DNA of 64,000 bases from an uncultured Paracoccus sp. (GTDB taxonomy: Bacteria > Pseudomonadota > Alphaproteobacteria > Rhodobacterales > Rhodobacteraceae), in NCBI RefSeq assembly GCF_947487305.1, contig NZ_CANKWH010000013.1, forward strand, positions 54,988 to 118,987, in the 5' to 3' direction. Positions 56,297-64,000 of this stretch are shown here, piece after piece. Under the pieces are notes generated by a model. The model saw only the letters and a list, made by a program, of their open reading frames with translations. It was not told the origin of the DNA and did no database searches. The translations under genes and the position numbers were made by a program. The first letter of the stretch is position 1. Each line of letters begins with the position of its first letter.

Positions 56297-57274
56297 ATGC
56301 GTGACTTCAAGGGCCTGACGGCACTGGCACTGGTGCTGGCGGGCATGACCGGCCCGGCACTCGCCGAGGATCTCAAGATCGGTTTCATCAACAAGATGGG
56401 GGACCACCCCTGGTTCGTGGCCGAGGTCGCGGGTGCCAAGGCAAAGGCCGAGGAACTGGGGGCCGGCTTCGTCAGCCAGGACGTGCAGTTCGACGCGAAC
56501 CTGACCATCACCACGCTGGACACGATGATCGGTGACGGTGTCGATGGTATCGCCATCGTGGTTCCCGACAAGGCGCTGGGTCCGGTGGTTGCCGCCAAGG
56601 CCAAGGAGGCGGGCATTCCGCTGATCGCGGTCGATGACGACATCACCTTCGAGGATGGCTCGCCGGTGCCTTATGTCGGAATGAACGCCAAGAATATCGG
56701 AGTCGCGGTCGGCACCGAGCTTGCCGCGATCTACAACGCCGAAGGCTGGGCAGACAAGAACGTGCGCGTGGTCTCGATCGAGGACCGCAAGGCCGATACC
56801 TGCATGCAGCGCAACATGGGCGCCGAAGAGGCCTTTTTGAAGGGCGTGCCCGGCTTCGATCCGGCCAACATCATCCGCGTGGCCTATGACAACACCATGG
56901 TCAACTCGATCGACGTGATGACGACCACGCTGACCGGCAATCCGGAAGTGACCAACTGGGTGTTCTATTCCTGCAATGATGACGGCGTCCTTGGCGCTGC
57001 CCGGGCGATGGAGAATGCGGGCTATACCGCTGATCAGGGCCTTGGCATCGGCATCGACGGCAGCCGCGCCTGCGATGCCTTTGGCGGCGGCACACCCTCG
57101 GGCTTCCGTGGCACGATGTGGCTGAACTCGGCCAACCATGGCCGCGATGCGGTGGCGGCGCTTGTTGCCGCAGCCAAGGACGGGACCGAGCTGCCTCTGG
57201 CCACCTACAGTGACCCGGAATTCATCAATGCCGAGAATTTCGAAACGACCTACAAGGCCCAGCTTTGCAAGTGA
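56297..57274 (+). CDS. Sugar ABC transporter periplasmic binding protein (AraF-like)
   Basis: 325 residues with a signal peptide (1-23, ending GPALAED). The mature part opens LKIGFINKMGDHPWFVAEVA and has the AraF-like layout: DGIAIVVPDKALGPVVAAKA at about 78, PVPYVGMNAKNIGVAVGTEL at about 130, FYSCNDDGVLGAARAMENAG at about 226 and GIGIDGSRACDAFGG. L-arabinose-binding proteins and their D-galactose relatives share this pattern. GGGAGG precedes the ATG. It defines the imported sugar of the operon, probably an aldopentose or galactose-like hexose. Confidence 0.92.
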   Translation: MRDFKGLTALALVLAGMTGPALAEDLKIGFINKMGDHPWFVAEVAGAKAKAEELGAGFVSQDVQFDANLTITTLDTMIGDGVDGIAIVVPDKALGPVVAAKAKEAGIPLIAVDDDITFEDGSPVPYVGMNAKNIGVAVGTELAAIYNAEGWADKNVRVVSIEDRKADTCMQRNMGAEEAFLKGVPGFDPANIIRVAYDNTMVNSIDVMTTTLTGNPEVTNWVFYSCNDDGVLGAARAMENAGYTADQGLGIGIDGSRACDAFGGGTPSGFRGTMWLNSANHGRDAVAALVAAAKDGTELPLATYSDPEFINAENFETTYKAQLCK

Positions 57275-57318
57275 CCAATTCTGGGGGCGGTGATCTGCCG
57301 CCCCCGGTCTACCGCGAG

Positions 57319-58872
57319 ATGACAGGTATTCCGGTGAGTAATGCAACCTCCTTTCTGTCGGTCCACGGTCTGACCAAGTCCTTCGGCATCGTGCAGGCGC
57401 TGGCGGATGTTACGCTCGACATCCGCCCCGGCGAGGTTCTGGCACTGGTCGGTGAGAACGGGGCCGGGAAATCCACGCTGATGCGGCTGATCGAGGGGGT
57501 GTTTCCAACCGATGGCGGCGAGATCAGGATCGAGGGAAAGCCCGTCACCTTCCCCGGTCCGCGCAGCGCCCATGACGCGGGCATCCGCGTCATCCATCAG
57601 GAACCGGAAATCGTTCCGCACATGACCGTGGGCGAGAATATCTATATCGGCCATCTGCCGAAGCGTGCGGGGGTGCTGCTGGATGCGCGCCAACTGTCGC
57701 GCCAGACCGCGAAGCTGCTGGCCGATTTCGGGATGGAGCGTGACTTGTCGCCCGACCAGAAATGCGAGGGGCTTGGGCCGGCGCAGCGGCAGATGATCGA
57801 GATCATGCGGGCAGTCCACGCCGGTGGCCGTCTTGTTGCCTTCGACGAACCCACCTCGTCGCTGACCGATGAGGAGGCCCGGCGGCTGTTTGCTGTGATC
57901 CGCCGGCTGCGGGCGGATGGCGTTGCCGTCGTCTATATCTCGCACCGCCTGCCCGAGATCATCGAACTGGCCGATCGCATCGCCGTGCTGCGCGACGGGA
58001 GGTTGATCGATGTGTCGCCCGCGACGGGCGCGACCGAGGACAGCATCACCCGGCAGATGGTCGGGCGTGACCTGAGCGAGATGTTTCCGGCGAAGGAGCC
58101 GCACGGCTCGCGCGTCATCCTGTCGGTTCAGGGCATGACCACGGATCACGTCAGTGACATCAGCCTTGACCTGCACGCGGGAGAGGTTCTGGGGATCGGC
58201 GGGCTGATGGGTGCCGGGCGGTCGGAACTCGCCAAGGGGCTGTTCGGCTTTCACCGCCGCCATGCCGGGCGCGTGACGCTGGACGGGGTTGCGCTTCCCG
58301 GCGGCGATACGGCGGCGGCGATCATGGCCGGGATGGGCTTTGCGCCAGAGGATCGTAAGGAAGAGGCGCTGCTCCTGATGCAGTCGATCCTCGACAATGC
58401 GGTGATCTGCATCCCCGACAAGGTGACCCGCGGCGGACTGTTCAGCAAGACCCTCGCCCAGGGTGTCATTGGTGACATTGCCAGCCAGCTTGCGATCAAG
58501 GCACCGAGCCTCGACACGCCGGTTGGTCGGCTGTCGGGCGGAAATCAACAAAAGGTCGTTCTGGCCCGATGGCTGGCGCGCCAGCCCAAGGTGCTGATCC
58601 TTGACGAACCTACACGAGGCATCGACGTGGGCGCGAAATCCGAAATATATGCCCTCATCCGCAACCTGACGCGCGCCGGCCTCGGGCTGATCGTGATCTC
58701 ATCTGAAATGCCCGAGTTGATCGGCCTGTCGGATCGGGTGATCGTCATGGCGGGAGGCAGGATCACCGCCGAATACAGCGCCGAAGAGATGAGCGAAGAC
58801 CGCATTCTCCGCGCCGCCATGCCACAAACCGCAAAACCAACCCTGCCGGCGCAGGAGGCGGCAACGATATGA
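57319..58872 (+). CDS. Sugar ABC transporter ATPase, two-domain (AraG/MglA-like)
   Basis: 517 residues from ATG 57319; GTG 57334 is an alternative with a slightly better site (512 residues). The N-terminal domain has GENGAGKST and LVAFDEPTSSLTDEEA. The C-terminal domain has the degenerate Walker A GLMGAGRSE, LSGGNQQKVVLA and ILDEPTRGIDVGAK. It overlaps the permease start by ATGA (58869-58872). Confidence 0.92.
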   Translation: MTGIPVSNATSFLSVHGLTKSFGIVQALADVTLDIRPGEVLALVGENGAGKSTLMRLIEGVFPTDGGEIRIEGKPVTFPGPRSAHDAGIRVIHQEPEIVPHMTVGENIYIGHLPKRAGVLLDARQLSRQTAKLLADFGMERDLSPDQKCEGLGPAQRQMIEIMRAVHAGGRLVAFDEPTSSLTDEEARRLFAVIRRLRADGVAVVYISHRLPEIIELADRIAVLRDGRLIDVSPATGATEDSITRQMVGRDLSEMFPAKEPHGSRVILSVQGMTTDHVSDISLDLHAGEVLGIGGLMGAGRSELAKGLFGFHRRHAGRVTLDGVALPGGDTAAAIMAGMGFAPEDRKEEALLLMQSILDNAVICIPDKVTRGGLFSKTLAQGVIGDIASQLAIKAPSLDTPVGRLSGGNQQKVVLARWLARQPKVLILDEPTRGIDVGAKSEIYALIRNLTRAGLGLIVISSEMPELIGLSDRVIVMAGGRITAEYSAEEMSEDRILRAAMPQTAKPTLPAQEAATI

Positions 58873-59858
58873 GCCATGCCATGACACAGACGCAAAATAC
58901 ACGAGCCACCGCCAAAGATCTGGTCGACCGGATCGGGCTGCACAATCTCAGCCTGATCATCGCGCTGGCAGCCCTGCTGGCGATCTTCGGCTTCATCCGC
59001 AGCGATGTATTCTTCTCGACCCGCAACCTGCTGAACATCGGCATGGGCGTGGCCATTCTGGGCGTGCTGGCCATTTCGCAGACGACCGTGATCGTGTCGG
59101 GCGGGCTGGATATCTCGGTCGGCTCGATCGTCGGACTGACGACCGTGGCGACCGCAATGACCATTCAGGGCACTGAAAGCGCCGGGCTGGGGCTTGTCGC
59201 AGGTATTGCCCTTGGCGCGGCGGCGGGGTTGGTGAACGGCCTCCTCATCACCTATGGCCGGATCAACGCCGTGATCGTGACGCTGGGGACCATGGCAATC
59301 TTTCGCGGCATCGCCTTCATCCTGTCGGACGGCCAGTCGATCTCGATCTTCGACAACACCTTCCGCTGGATCGGTATTGGCCGGGTCCTCGGGCTGCCGG
59401 TGCCGATCTGGGTGCTGATCATCGTGGCGGTCGCCTTCTGGGTCTTCCTGCACCGCTCGATCCCGGGCCGGAACCTCTATGCCATCGGCGGCAACCCCGT
59501 GGTCGCGCGGTTGTCGGGGATGAACCTCAACGCCTATCGCGTCAGCATGTATGTCCTGTCGGGCGCCGTCGCGGGGATCGCCGGCATCCTTCTGGCCGCG
59601 CGCACCGGATCGGGGCAACCGATCTCGGGCTCGCAGGGGCTGGAACTCGAGGCGATCACGGCGGCTTTCCTTGGCGGCTGCGCAATGCAGGGCGGCAAGG
59701 GAACCGTCATAGGCGCACTCCTGGGCGTGGCGATCATCGGCGTCTTGAACAACGGCATGATCCTGACCGCCGTTCCGACCTTCTACCAGATGCTGGCCAA
59801 GGGAACGCTGTTGATCCTCGCCGTGCTTCTGGCCGAGTATCGCCTGAACAGGAGCTGA
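58869..59858 (+). CDS. Sugar ABC transporter permease (AraH/RbsC-like)
   Basis: 329-residue CUT2 permease with about 9 helices. It contains TTVIVSGGLDISVGSIVGLT at about 75, INAVIVTLGTMAIFRGIAF at about 132, and the coupling loop LELEAITAAFLGGCAMQGGKGT at about 257. It completes the importer with the ATPase and binding protein just upstream and ends two bases before the GntR regulator gene. Confidence 0.93.
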   Translation: MSHAMTQTQNTRATAKDLVDRIGLHNLSLIIALAALLAIFGFIRSDVFFSTRNLLNIGMGVAILGVLAISQTTVIVSGGLDISVGSIVGLTTVATAMTIQGTESAGLGLVAGIALGAAAGLVNGLLITYGRINAVIVTLGTMAIFRGIAFILSDGQSISIFDNTFRWIGIGRVLGLPVPIWVLIIVAVAFWVFLHRSIPGRNLYAIGGNPVVARLSGMNLNAYRVSMYVLSGAVAGIAGILLAARTGSGQPISGSQGLELEAITAAFLGGCAMQGGKGTVIGALLGVAIIGVLNNGMILTAVPTFYQMLAKGTLLILAVLLAEYRLNRS

Positions 59859-59860
59859 CG

Positions 59861-60592
59861 ATGACCAAGCCGAACAGCCCCGTCCGCGAGCGGCCGCGTG
59901 ATCTGGTCACCTCGACACTGGCCAAGCAGATCCTGTCGGGCGTCTTCCCGCCGGGCGCCAAGCTGCCGACCGAGACGGAACTGGGTGAACAGCTTGGGGT
60001 CAGCCGCACGGCGCTGCGGGAATCGATCCGTACCCTCGCAGGCAAGGGACTGATCGAAAGCAAGACCCGCTCCGGCACGGTCGTGCTGTCGCCGACCCAG
60101 TGGAACCATCTCGACCCCGAACTTCTGGGCTGGCGCGAGGAACTGGCGCCTGATCTCGACTTCGCCCGCAGCCTGACCGAGGCGCGGCAGGTGATCGAGC
60201 CCGCCGCAGCCCGCTTTGCCGCAGAACGCGCGACCGGACAGGATCTGGGGCGGATGCAGGACAGTTTCGACGCCATGTGCAGGGCTGATGCGCAGGACAT
60301 CGAGGCCAGCGTCAGCGCCGATGAATCCTTCCATCTCGCCGTGCTGGCCGCCAGCCATAACCCGGTCTTCATCAATTTCGGCGCGATGGTCGGGACGGCG
60401 CTGCGCAATGCCTTCCGCCTGACCACCTCGGCTTCGGAGAACTTTGCCGCGACCCTCGACATGCATGGCGAGGTGCTGGAAGCCATCCGCATGCGCCGCC
60501 CCGACGAGGCGGGACAGCGCATGGCAGAGCTGCTGGACATCGCCAGCCGCGATCTGGCACGGGTCATCGCCCAGGAGGCAGGTGGGGCATGA
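59861..60592 (+). CDS. GntR/FadR-family regulator
   Basis: 243 residues. The winged helix reads ILSGVFPPGAKLPTETELGE, then QLGVSRTALRESIRTLAGKG, at about 25-65. The FCD all-helical effector domain includes ARQVIEPAAARFAAE, DESFHLAVLAASHNPVF (metal-binding Asp/His) and DMHGEVLEAIRMRRPDEA. It probably senses the sugar acid or keto-acid and represses this operon. Cotranscribed with its targets; the ATGA overlap 60589-60592 joins it to the lactonase gene. Confidence 0.92.
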   Translation: MTKPNSPVRERPRDLVTSTLAKQILSGVFPPGAKLPTETELGEQLGVSRTALRESIRTLAGKGLIESKTRSGTVVLSPTQWNHLDPELLGWREELAPDLDFARSLTEARQVIEPAAARFAAERATGQDLGRMQDSFDAMCRADAQDIEASVSADESFHLAVLAASHNPVFINFGAMVGTALRNAFRLTTSASENFAATLDMHGEVLEAIRMRRPDEAGQRMAELLDIASRDLARVIAQEAGGA

Positions 60593-61458
60593 AGGTTTCC
60601 GTGGCCGCCAGCACGCGGGATGTCCTTGGCGAGGGTCCGGTGCATGATGTGGCCGACGGCTCGCTGCGATGGGTCGATATCGGCCGCGCGCTATGGCACC
60701 GGCTGGATCTGGCGACGGGAGAGGTGACGACGCAGGGCGTCGAACCGGCGCTGACGGGCTTTGCCCCGACCGACGGTGGCGATTACGTCGGGGCCTATGT
60801 CGCTGGTATCGCTCGGCTCGATGCTCAAGGACGACGCGGCGACTGGCTGGCCCAGCCCGAGGCCGGGATCACCACCAACCGCTTCAACGACGCCGGAACT
60901 GACCTCGCCGGGCGCTTCATCGCCGGCACCATGAACATGGTCGACGGCGCACCGACCGGGGCGCTTTACAGTTTCGCCGGCGGCGATCTGTCGGTGCTGC
61001 GAAGCGGGATCGGGATCGCCAATACCATCACATTCAGCCCCGAGGGCGATCGGCTCTATACCGCCGACAGCGCCACCGGCGATCTGGCCGCCTATGCCTA
61101 TGACCTGAGAACGGGACGGATGGGAGAGCGGATCGACAGCTTTCGCCCCGACACGGATCTGCCCGGCACGCCCGATGGCTCGGCGATGGATGCCGAAGGG
61201 TGCCTGTGGAACGCCCGATGGGACGGCGGCTGCGTGGTGCGGCTTGCCCCCGATGGCCGCACGCTTGCGGTGATCGATCTGCCCCTGCGGTTGCCCACGT
61301 CCTGCTGTTTCGTCGACCGCTCGCTTTACGTCACCACATCGACCTGGGATTATTCCGAGCTCGATCTGCAGGCGCAGCCCATGGCCGGGCATTTGCTGTG
61401 TATTGATGTCGATATCGCTGGCCATCCCCGCACAGCGTTCGCCACCGGCCGGGAATGA
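60589..61458 (+). CDS. SMP-30/gluconolactonase-family lactonase
   Basis: 289-residue six-bladed propeller. The metal-binding Glu is in VLGEGPVHD at about 10, Asn in TTNRFNDAGTDLAGRFIAGT at about 96 with the usual N-D pair, and Asp in DGSAMDAEGCLWNARWDGGC at about 196. It would hydrolyse the sugar lactone made by the dehydrogenase, giving the acid for the dehydratase at 54337. It overlaps the aldose epimerase start (61455-61458). Confidence 0.9.
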   Translation: MKVSVAASTRDVLGEGPVHDVADGSLRWVDIGRALWHRLDLATGEVTTQGVEPALTGFAPTDGGDYVGAYVAGIARLDAQGRRGDWLAQPEAGITTNRFNDAGTDLAGRFIAGTMNMVDGAPTGALYSFAGGDLSVLRSGIGIANTITFSPEGDRLYTADSATGDLAAYAYDLRTGRMGERIDSFRPDTDLPGTPDGSAMDAEGCLWNARWDGGCVVRLAPDGRTLAVIDLPLRLPTSCCFVDRSLYVTTSTWDYSELDLQAQPMAGHLLCIDVDIAGHPRTAFATGRE

Positions 61459-62318
61459 TCCATCTCGAGAACGAGACGCTGCGGCTTGAGCTGATGCCGG
61501 ACCATGGTGCCGCGATCTGGCAGATGGAGTTTCGGACCGCCTCAGGATGGCAGCCGGTCCTGATCCCTGACACCGCAGAACCAAGGGGGGCGCTCTCCTC
61601 GGGCCTGTTCTGGATGCTGCCCTTCGCCAATCGCGCACGGGGAAACCGGCTTCACAGCATTCAGCTTCAGCCCAATACGACCGAGCCGCTGGCCCTGCAC
61701 GGCTTTGCCTGGCAGCGCCGCTGGCATGTCGAGATGCAGGGCGCCGGGTCGGTTCGGCTTCATCTCGCCGCCTCGGATGCCGACAGCCCTTTCCCCTTCT
61801 CGGCCAAGCTGGACCTGCGCGTCCACGGCACGAGTTTTCTCGCCCTTCTTGTCCTGCGAAACGTGGGGGACCGCAGCATCCCGGCTGGCTTGGGCGCGCA
61901 TCCTTGGTTTCCAAACCTGCCCGGAACCGAGCTACAATTCGATGCGAGCCACGTCTACCTCGAAGGCCCTGATCATCTGCCAACCGATCCGATCACGCCT
62001 CCGCCAGAGCTGGATTTCTCGGCGGGCGCTCCGGTGCCAAAGTCATGGCGGAACAATGCCTATGCGGGTTGGAGCGGGCATGCCGTGATCCGACAGCCAG
62101 AGCTCGGCTACCAGATGACGATGCAGACGGACCCCGGCACGCGCGAACTGATGTTTCACACAGCGCCAAGACTTCCGCGTTTTGCCCTGGAACCACAGAC
62201 CCATACCAGCGGTGCGACGCTTGAAGAACCACCAACTCCTCAGATCGGACTGCCCCTCCTGAAACCGGGTCACGTGTTGACCGGTGGCCTGTCAGTGACC
62301 CTTTTACCTTCTCATTGA
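61455..62318 (+). CDS. Aldose 1-epimerase family protein
   Basis: 287 residues of the mutarotase beta-sandwich fold. LRLELMPDHGAAIWQMEF at 8, the catalytic-region PLALHGFAWQRRWHVE at about 76 with the conserved His, AGLGAHPWFPNLP at about 140 (second His), and a Glu-containing segment near the end (LKPGHVLTGGLSVTLLP). It would interconvert anomers so the sugar dehydrogenase is supplied. Last gene of the operon; no terminator is evident after it. Confidence 0.88.
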   Translation: MIHLENETLRLELMPDHGAAIWQMEFRTASGWQPVLIPDTAEPRGALSSGLFWMLPFANRARGNRLHSIQLQPNTTEPLALHGFAWQRRWHVEMQGAGSVRLHLAASDADSPFPFSAKLDLRVHGTSFLALLVLRNVGDRSIPAGLGAHPWFPNLPGTELQFDASHVYLEGPDHLPTDPITPPPELDFSAGAPVPKSWRNNAYAGWSGHAVIRQPELGYQMTMQTDPGTRELMFHTAPRLPRFALEPQTHTSGATLEEPPTPQIGLPLLKPGHVLTGGLSVTLLPSH

Positions 62319-63034
62319 TGCTCCGAGAACTTGCGGCGGCCGATGAGATTCCGAAGAAGGCGAGCGCAAATGTCGCCATGGCGGAATTCGACCGTCCGAT
62401 CCTCAAATGATGGTATTTGTTGACGATCACCGTGATGTCGTTGGCGCCGGGCCGATCTGCCGGGCTGCAAGCTCTGGCACCACATGCCTCGCCGCGGGCA
62501 TTGCATTTCCGTTCGCGGATCCTCGCGAAGCCGTGGTGCGCATCCGATCAATACGGTCGGATAGTTGATGAAGATGACCGCGCGCGCACTTGCCGCACGC
62601 GCCATGGCCGACGCCAACGCATCGATGGTCATGATGCCGGCGTGGTCCATTCCCCAAGGGAAACGGGGAATCACGAACTCGCCTATCGGGGCGTCCGAAT
62701 CGATTTCCCGGCACACCTACCGCAGGTTGAACCTTCGAATGCCTCACCCGCAGGCGGATAGTTGCCGATGGGTTAGGCGTCATTTCGCGCATGCAAAAAC
62801 GCACACACATAGGATGCAGGGTGGCTCTGGCGCTGCGCTTACTTTCTGAAAGTATAGCATACTGGCTGCATGTTTTCGTGGATGCGATGAAAATTTGCCG
62901 ATATTTATCACAGCTAGTGGTGTCGAGGGACGATACTTTCTGCTCAATTATCAGGCAATCTGGTTGGGTCCCGGGCCGCTCTCCCTTGTGTAATTCCGTG
63001 TTGCGTACGGCCGGAAGGCTTTTGGGGAAATGGT
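62319..63034. other. Gene-poor region before the large surface protein
   Basis: From 62319 to about 62780 a minus-strand frame is open (62312-62716) and one part looks protein-like (EFVIPRFPWGMDHAGIMTID, ASARAVIFINYPTVLIGCA), but the sequence soon turns arginine/glutamine-rich and out of character, so it is likely an unidentified decayed gene. From 62850 to 63034 the sequence is AT-rich and should hold the promoter of the next gene; a short palindrome AGTAT-AGC-ATACT lies at 62851-62863. Confidence 0.4.
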
Positions 63035-64000
63035 ATGACCTACAATTACAAGCAATACGAGTGGACAGCCTATTCTGCGGCGGATCCTCTGGCCAGCGGT
63101 CAGAACGGCAGCAGCTTCGGCTATGGAGACAAGTTCACGGTCGGCGCAGCGACCGTCACCATGTCAACCTATGACAACGACTACGGGTTGTCGGGAGACA
63201 GTTGCTCGTCTGATGGTTATTCGAACGACCGCGACGGCCAGGATGGCTATGTCAACGGCTCCAAGGTCGGCGGCAAGATGTATGCCGAAAGCTATCACGT
63301 CCTGCAGGGCTCGGACGGGAAGACCTACTACATGATCGAGATCCAGATCGAGGGTCATGGCTCGGCCGGCGCCGGCAACGGCGATTTCACTTTCTACGGC
63401 GCACGGCCGCCTGCGGGCACCACGCTGACGAACGTCCAGACCTACAGTCTGACGGGTTCGTCGGTCGATTACAGCTGCCTCGGATCCGGTACCGTCGATC
63501 CAGGCACGGCTTCATTGTCGGGTCGGTTCTTCGATGACGCGAACCACAACAACATCGACGATGGTGATGCTGGCGTAGCCGGTGCAACGGTGCAGCTTTG
63601 GGCCAATGGCGCACAGGGCTGGTATGTCGTGGCGACCACGACGACCAATGCCAATGGCGACTATCAGTTCACCGGCCTGGCTGCGAACCCGAACTATGTC
63701 GTCCGCTTCGTCAATGAAACGGGCCTGTCCTTTGTCCAGTCGAATGTCGGCAGCAACGACGCGATCGACAGCGATATTGACCAGCTGTTCGGCGCGAACG
63801 GTCAGGTGAACAATATCAACCTGTCGATCGGTCAGCATATCCCCAACATCGATGACGGTGTGCACAAGCCGAACGCGGGGCCGGACGCGCTCAATGATAC
63901 TGCCAAGACCTGCGCTGACGAGGCCAAGACGGTCAACGTTCTGGCCAATGACAGCGATCCGGACGGCGATGCGCTGACCATCACCGCGGTCAACGGTCAG
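63035..64000 (+). CDS. Large secreted/surface protein with SdrD B-like and cadherin/VCBS-type repeats (partial)
   Basis: 322 residues are visible and the frame is open at the right edge. Residues 1-175 are a Gly/Ser/Asn/Tyr-rich domain without a Sec signal. Residues about 177-265 form an SdrD-B/Cna-B-like module (ASLSGRFFDDANHNNIDDGD, GVAGATVQLW, TNANGDYQFTGLAANPNYVV, AIDSDID). From about 287 a cadherin-like/VCBS repeat begins (TVNVLANDSDPDGDALTITA). Absence of a Sec signal and this repeat style fit an RTX-type adhesin exported by a type I system. The start ATG 63035 follows GGGGAAATGGT with a moderate site. C-terminal RTX or secretion signals would be off the window. Confidence 0.8.
   Translation, partial: MTYNYKQYEWTAYSAADPLASGQNGSSFGYGDKFTVGAATVTMSTYDNDYGLSGDSCSSDGYSNDRDGQDGYVNGSKVGGKMYAESYHVLQGSDGKTYYMIEIQIEGHGSAGAGNGDFTFYGARPPAGTTLTNVQTYSLTGSSVDYSCLGSGTVDPGTASLSGRFFDDANHNNIDDGDAGVAGATVQLWANGAQGWYVVATTTTNANGDYQFTGLAANPNYVVRFVNETGLSFVQSNVGSNDAIDSDIDQLFGANGQVNNINLSIGQHIPNIDDGVHKPNAGPDALNDTAKTCADEAKTVNVLANDSDPDGDALTITAVNGQ

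Noticed and set aside
62312..62716. 134-codon minus-strand frame after the aldose epimerase
   Set aside because: Only a short part looks protein-like and the frame deteriorates; no family recognised, so it is left as intergenic/decayed.

Overview
This window looks like a chromosomal segment of a high-GC alphaproteobacterium of the Paracoccus/Rhodobacteraceae type. The inference rests on base composition, dense operons joined by ATGA overlaps, the many periplasmic-binding-protein sugar ABC transporters, and gene neighbourhoods typical of that family. No rRNA, tRNA, CRISPR array or intact mobile element was found. Almost all the coding capacity is metabolic, transport or envelope related.

Left part (1-9.6 kb). 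A minus-strand operon begins at 7008 and runs off the left edge. It encodes a P-loop protein with an IS256-transposase-like segment, a type I secretion ABC protein with unusual catalytic residues, an HlyD adaptor, and a cyanophycin-synthetase-like ATP-grasp protein. In the last of these the Mur-ligase P-loop is missing and a CapA-like domain begins at the C terminus. Together they suggest an undescribed pathway that makes and exports an amide-linked molecule; this is the best candidate for a new system here. Two paralogous alpha/beta hydrolases follow.

9.7-26.1 kb. A LacI regulator diverges from a sugar locus (TIM-barrel isomerase, Gfo/Idh/MocA dehydrogenase, three-part ABC importer) that ends in a clear terminator. 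Next is a probable quinone/electrophile detoxification group: a LysR regulator, two VOC proteins (one fused to an MhqD-like hydrolase), an FMN reductase, a GST and a pirin. Two divergent promoter regions in this group carry the same 17-bp GTTCG-N7-CGAAC box, which fits the LysR T-N11-A form. A selD gene paired with an FAD oxidoreductase closes the section.

26.1-36.1 kb. A candidate small RNA with a strong terminator precedes an AcrAB-type RND pump. Then comes about 4.8 kb of decayed genes: LysR, AbrB, TctC, TctA-TctB, PrpF/GalD and a TPP enzyme.

36.1-54.2 kb. An envelope-modification operon (MprF, UDP-glucuronate epimerase, UDP-glucose dehydrogenase, GT2, ArnT-like transferase, LABN protein) diverges from a PmrA/QseB-type two-component system across a CTTACC-N5-CTTACC direct repeat. 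A YbhGFSR-like exporter with a divergent TetR/CecR regulator follows, then pobA and the remains of a vanillyl-alcohol-oxidase-type gene.

54.3-64 kb. A nine-base-spaced to overlapping operon for non-phosphorylating sugar oxidation encodes an acid-sugar dehydratase, SDR, ABC importer, GntR regulator, SMP-30 lactonase and aldose epimerase. After about 700 bases without a recognisable gene, a large repetitive surface or secreted protein begins and runs off the right edge.
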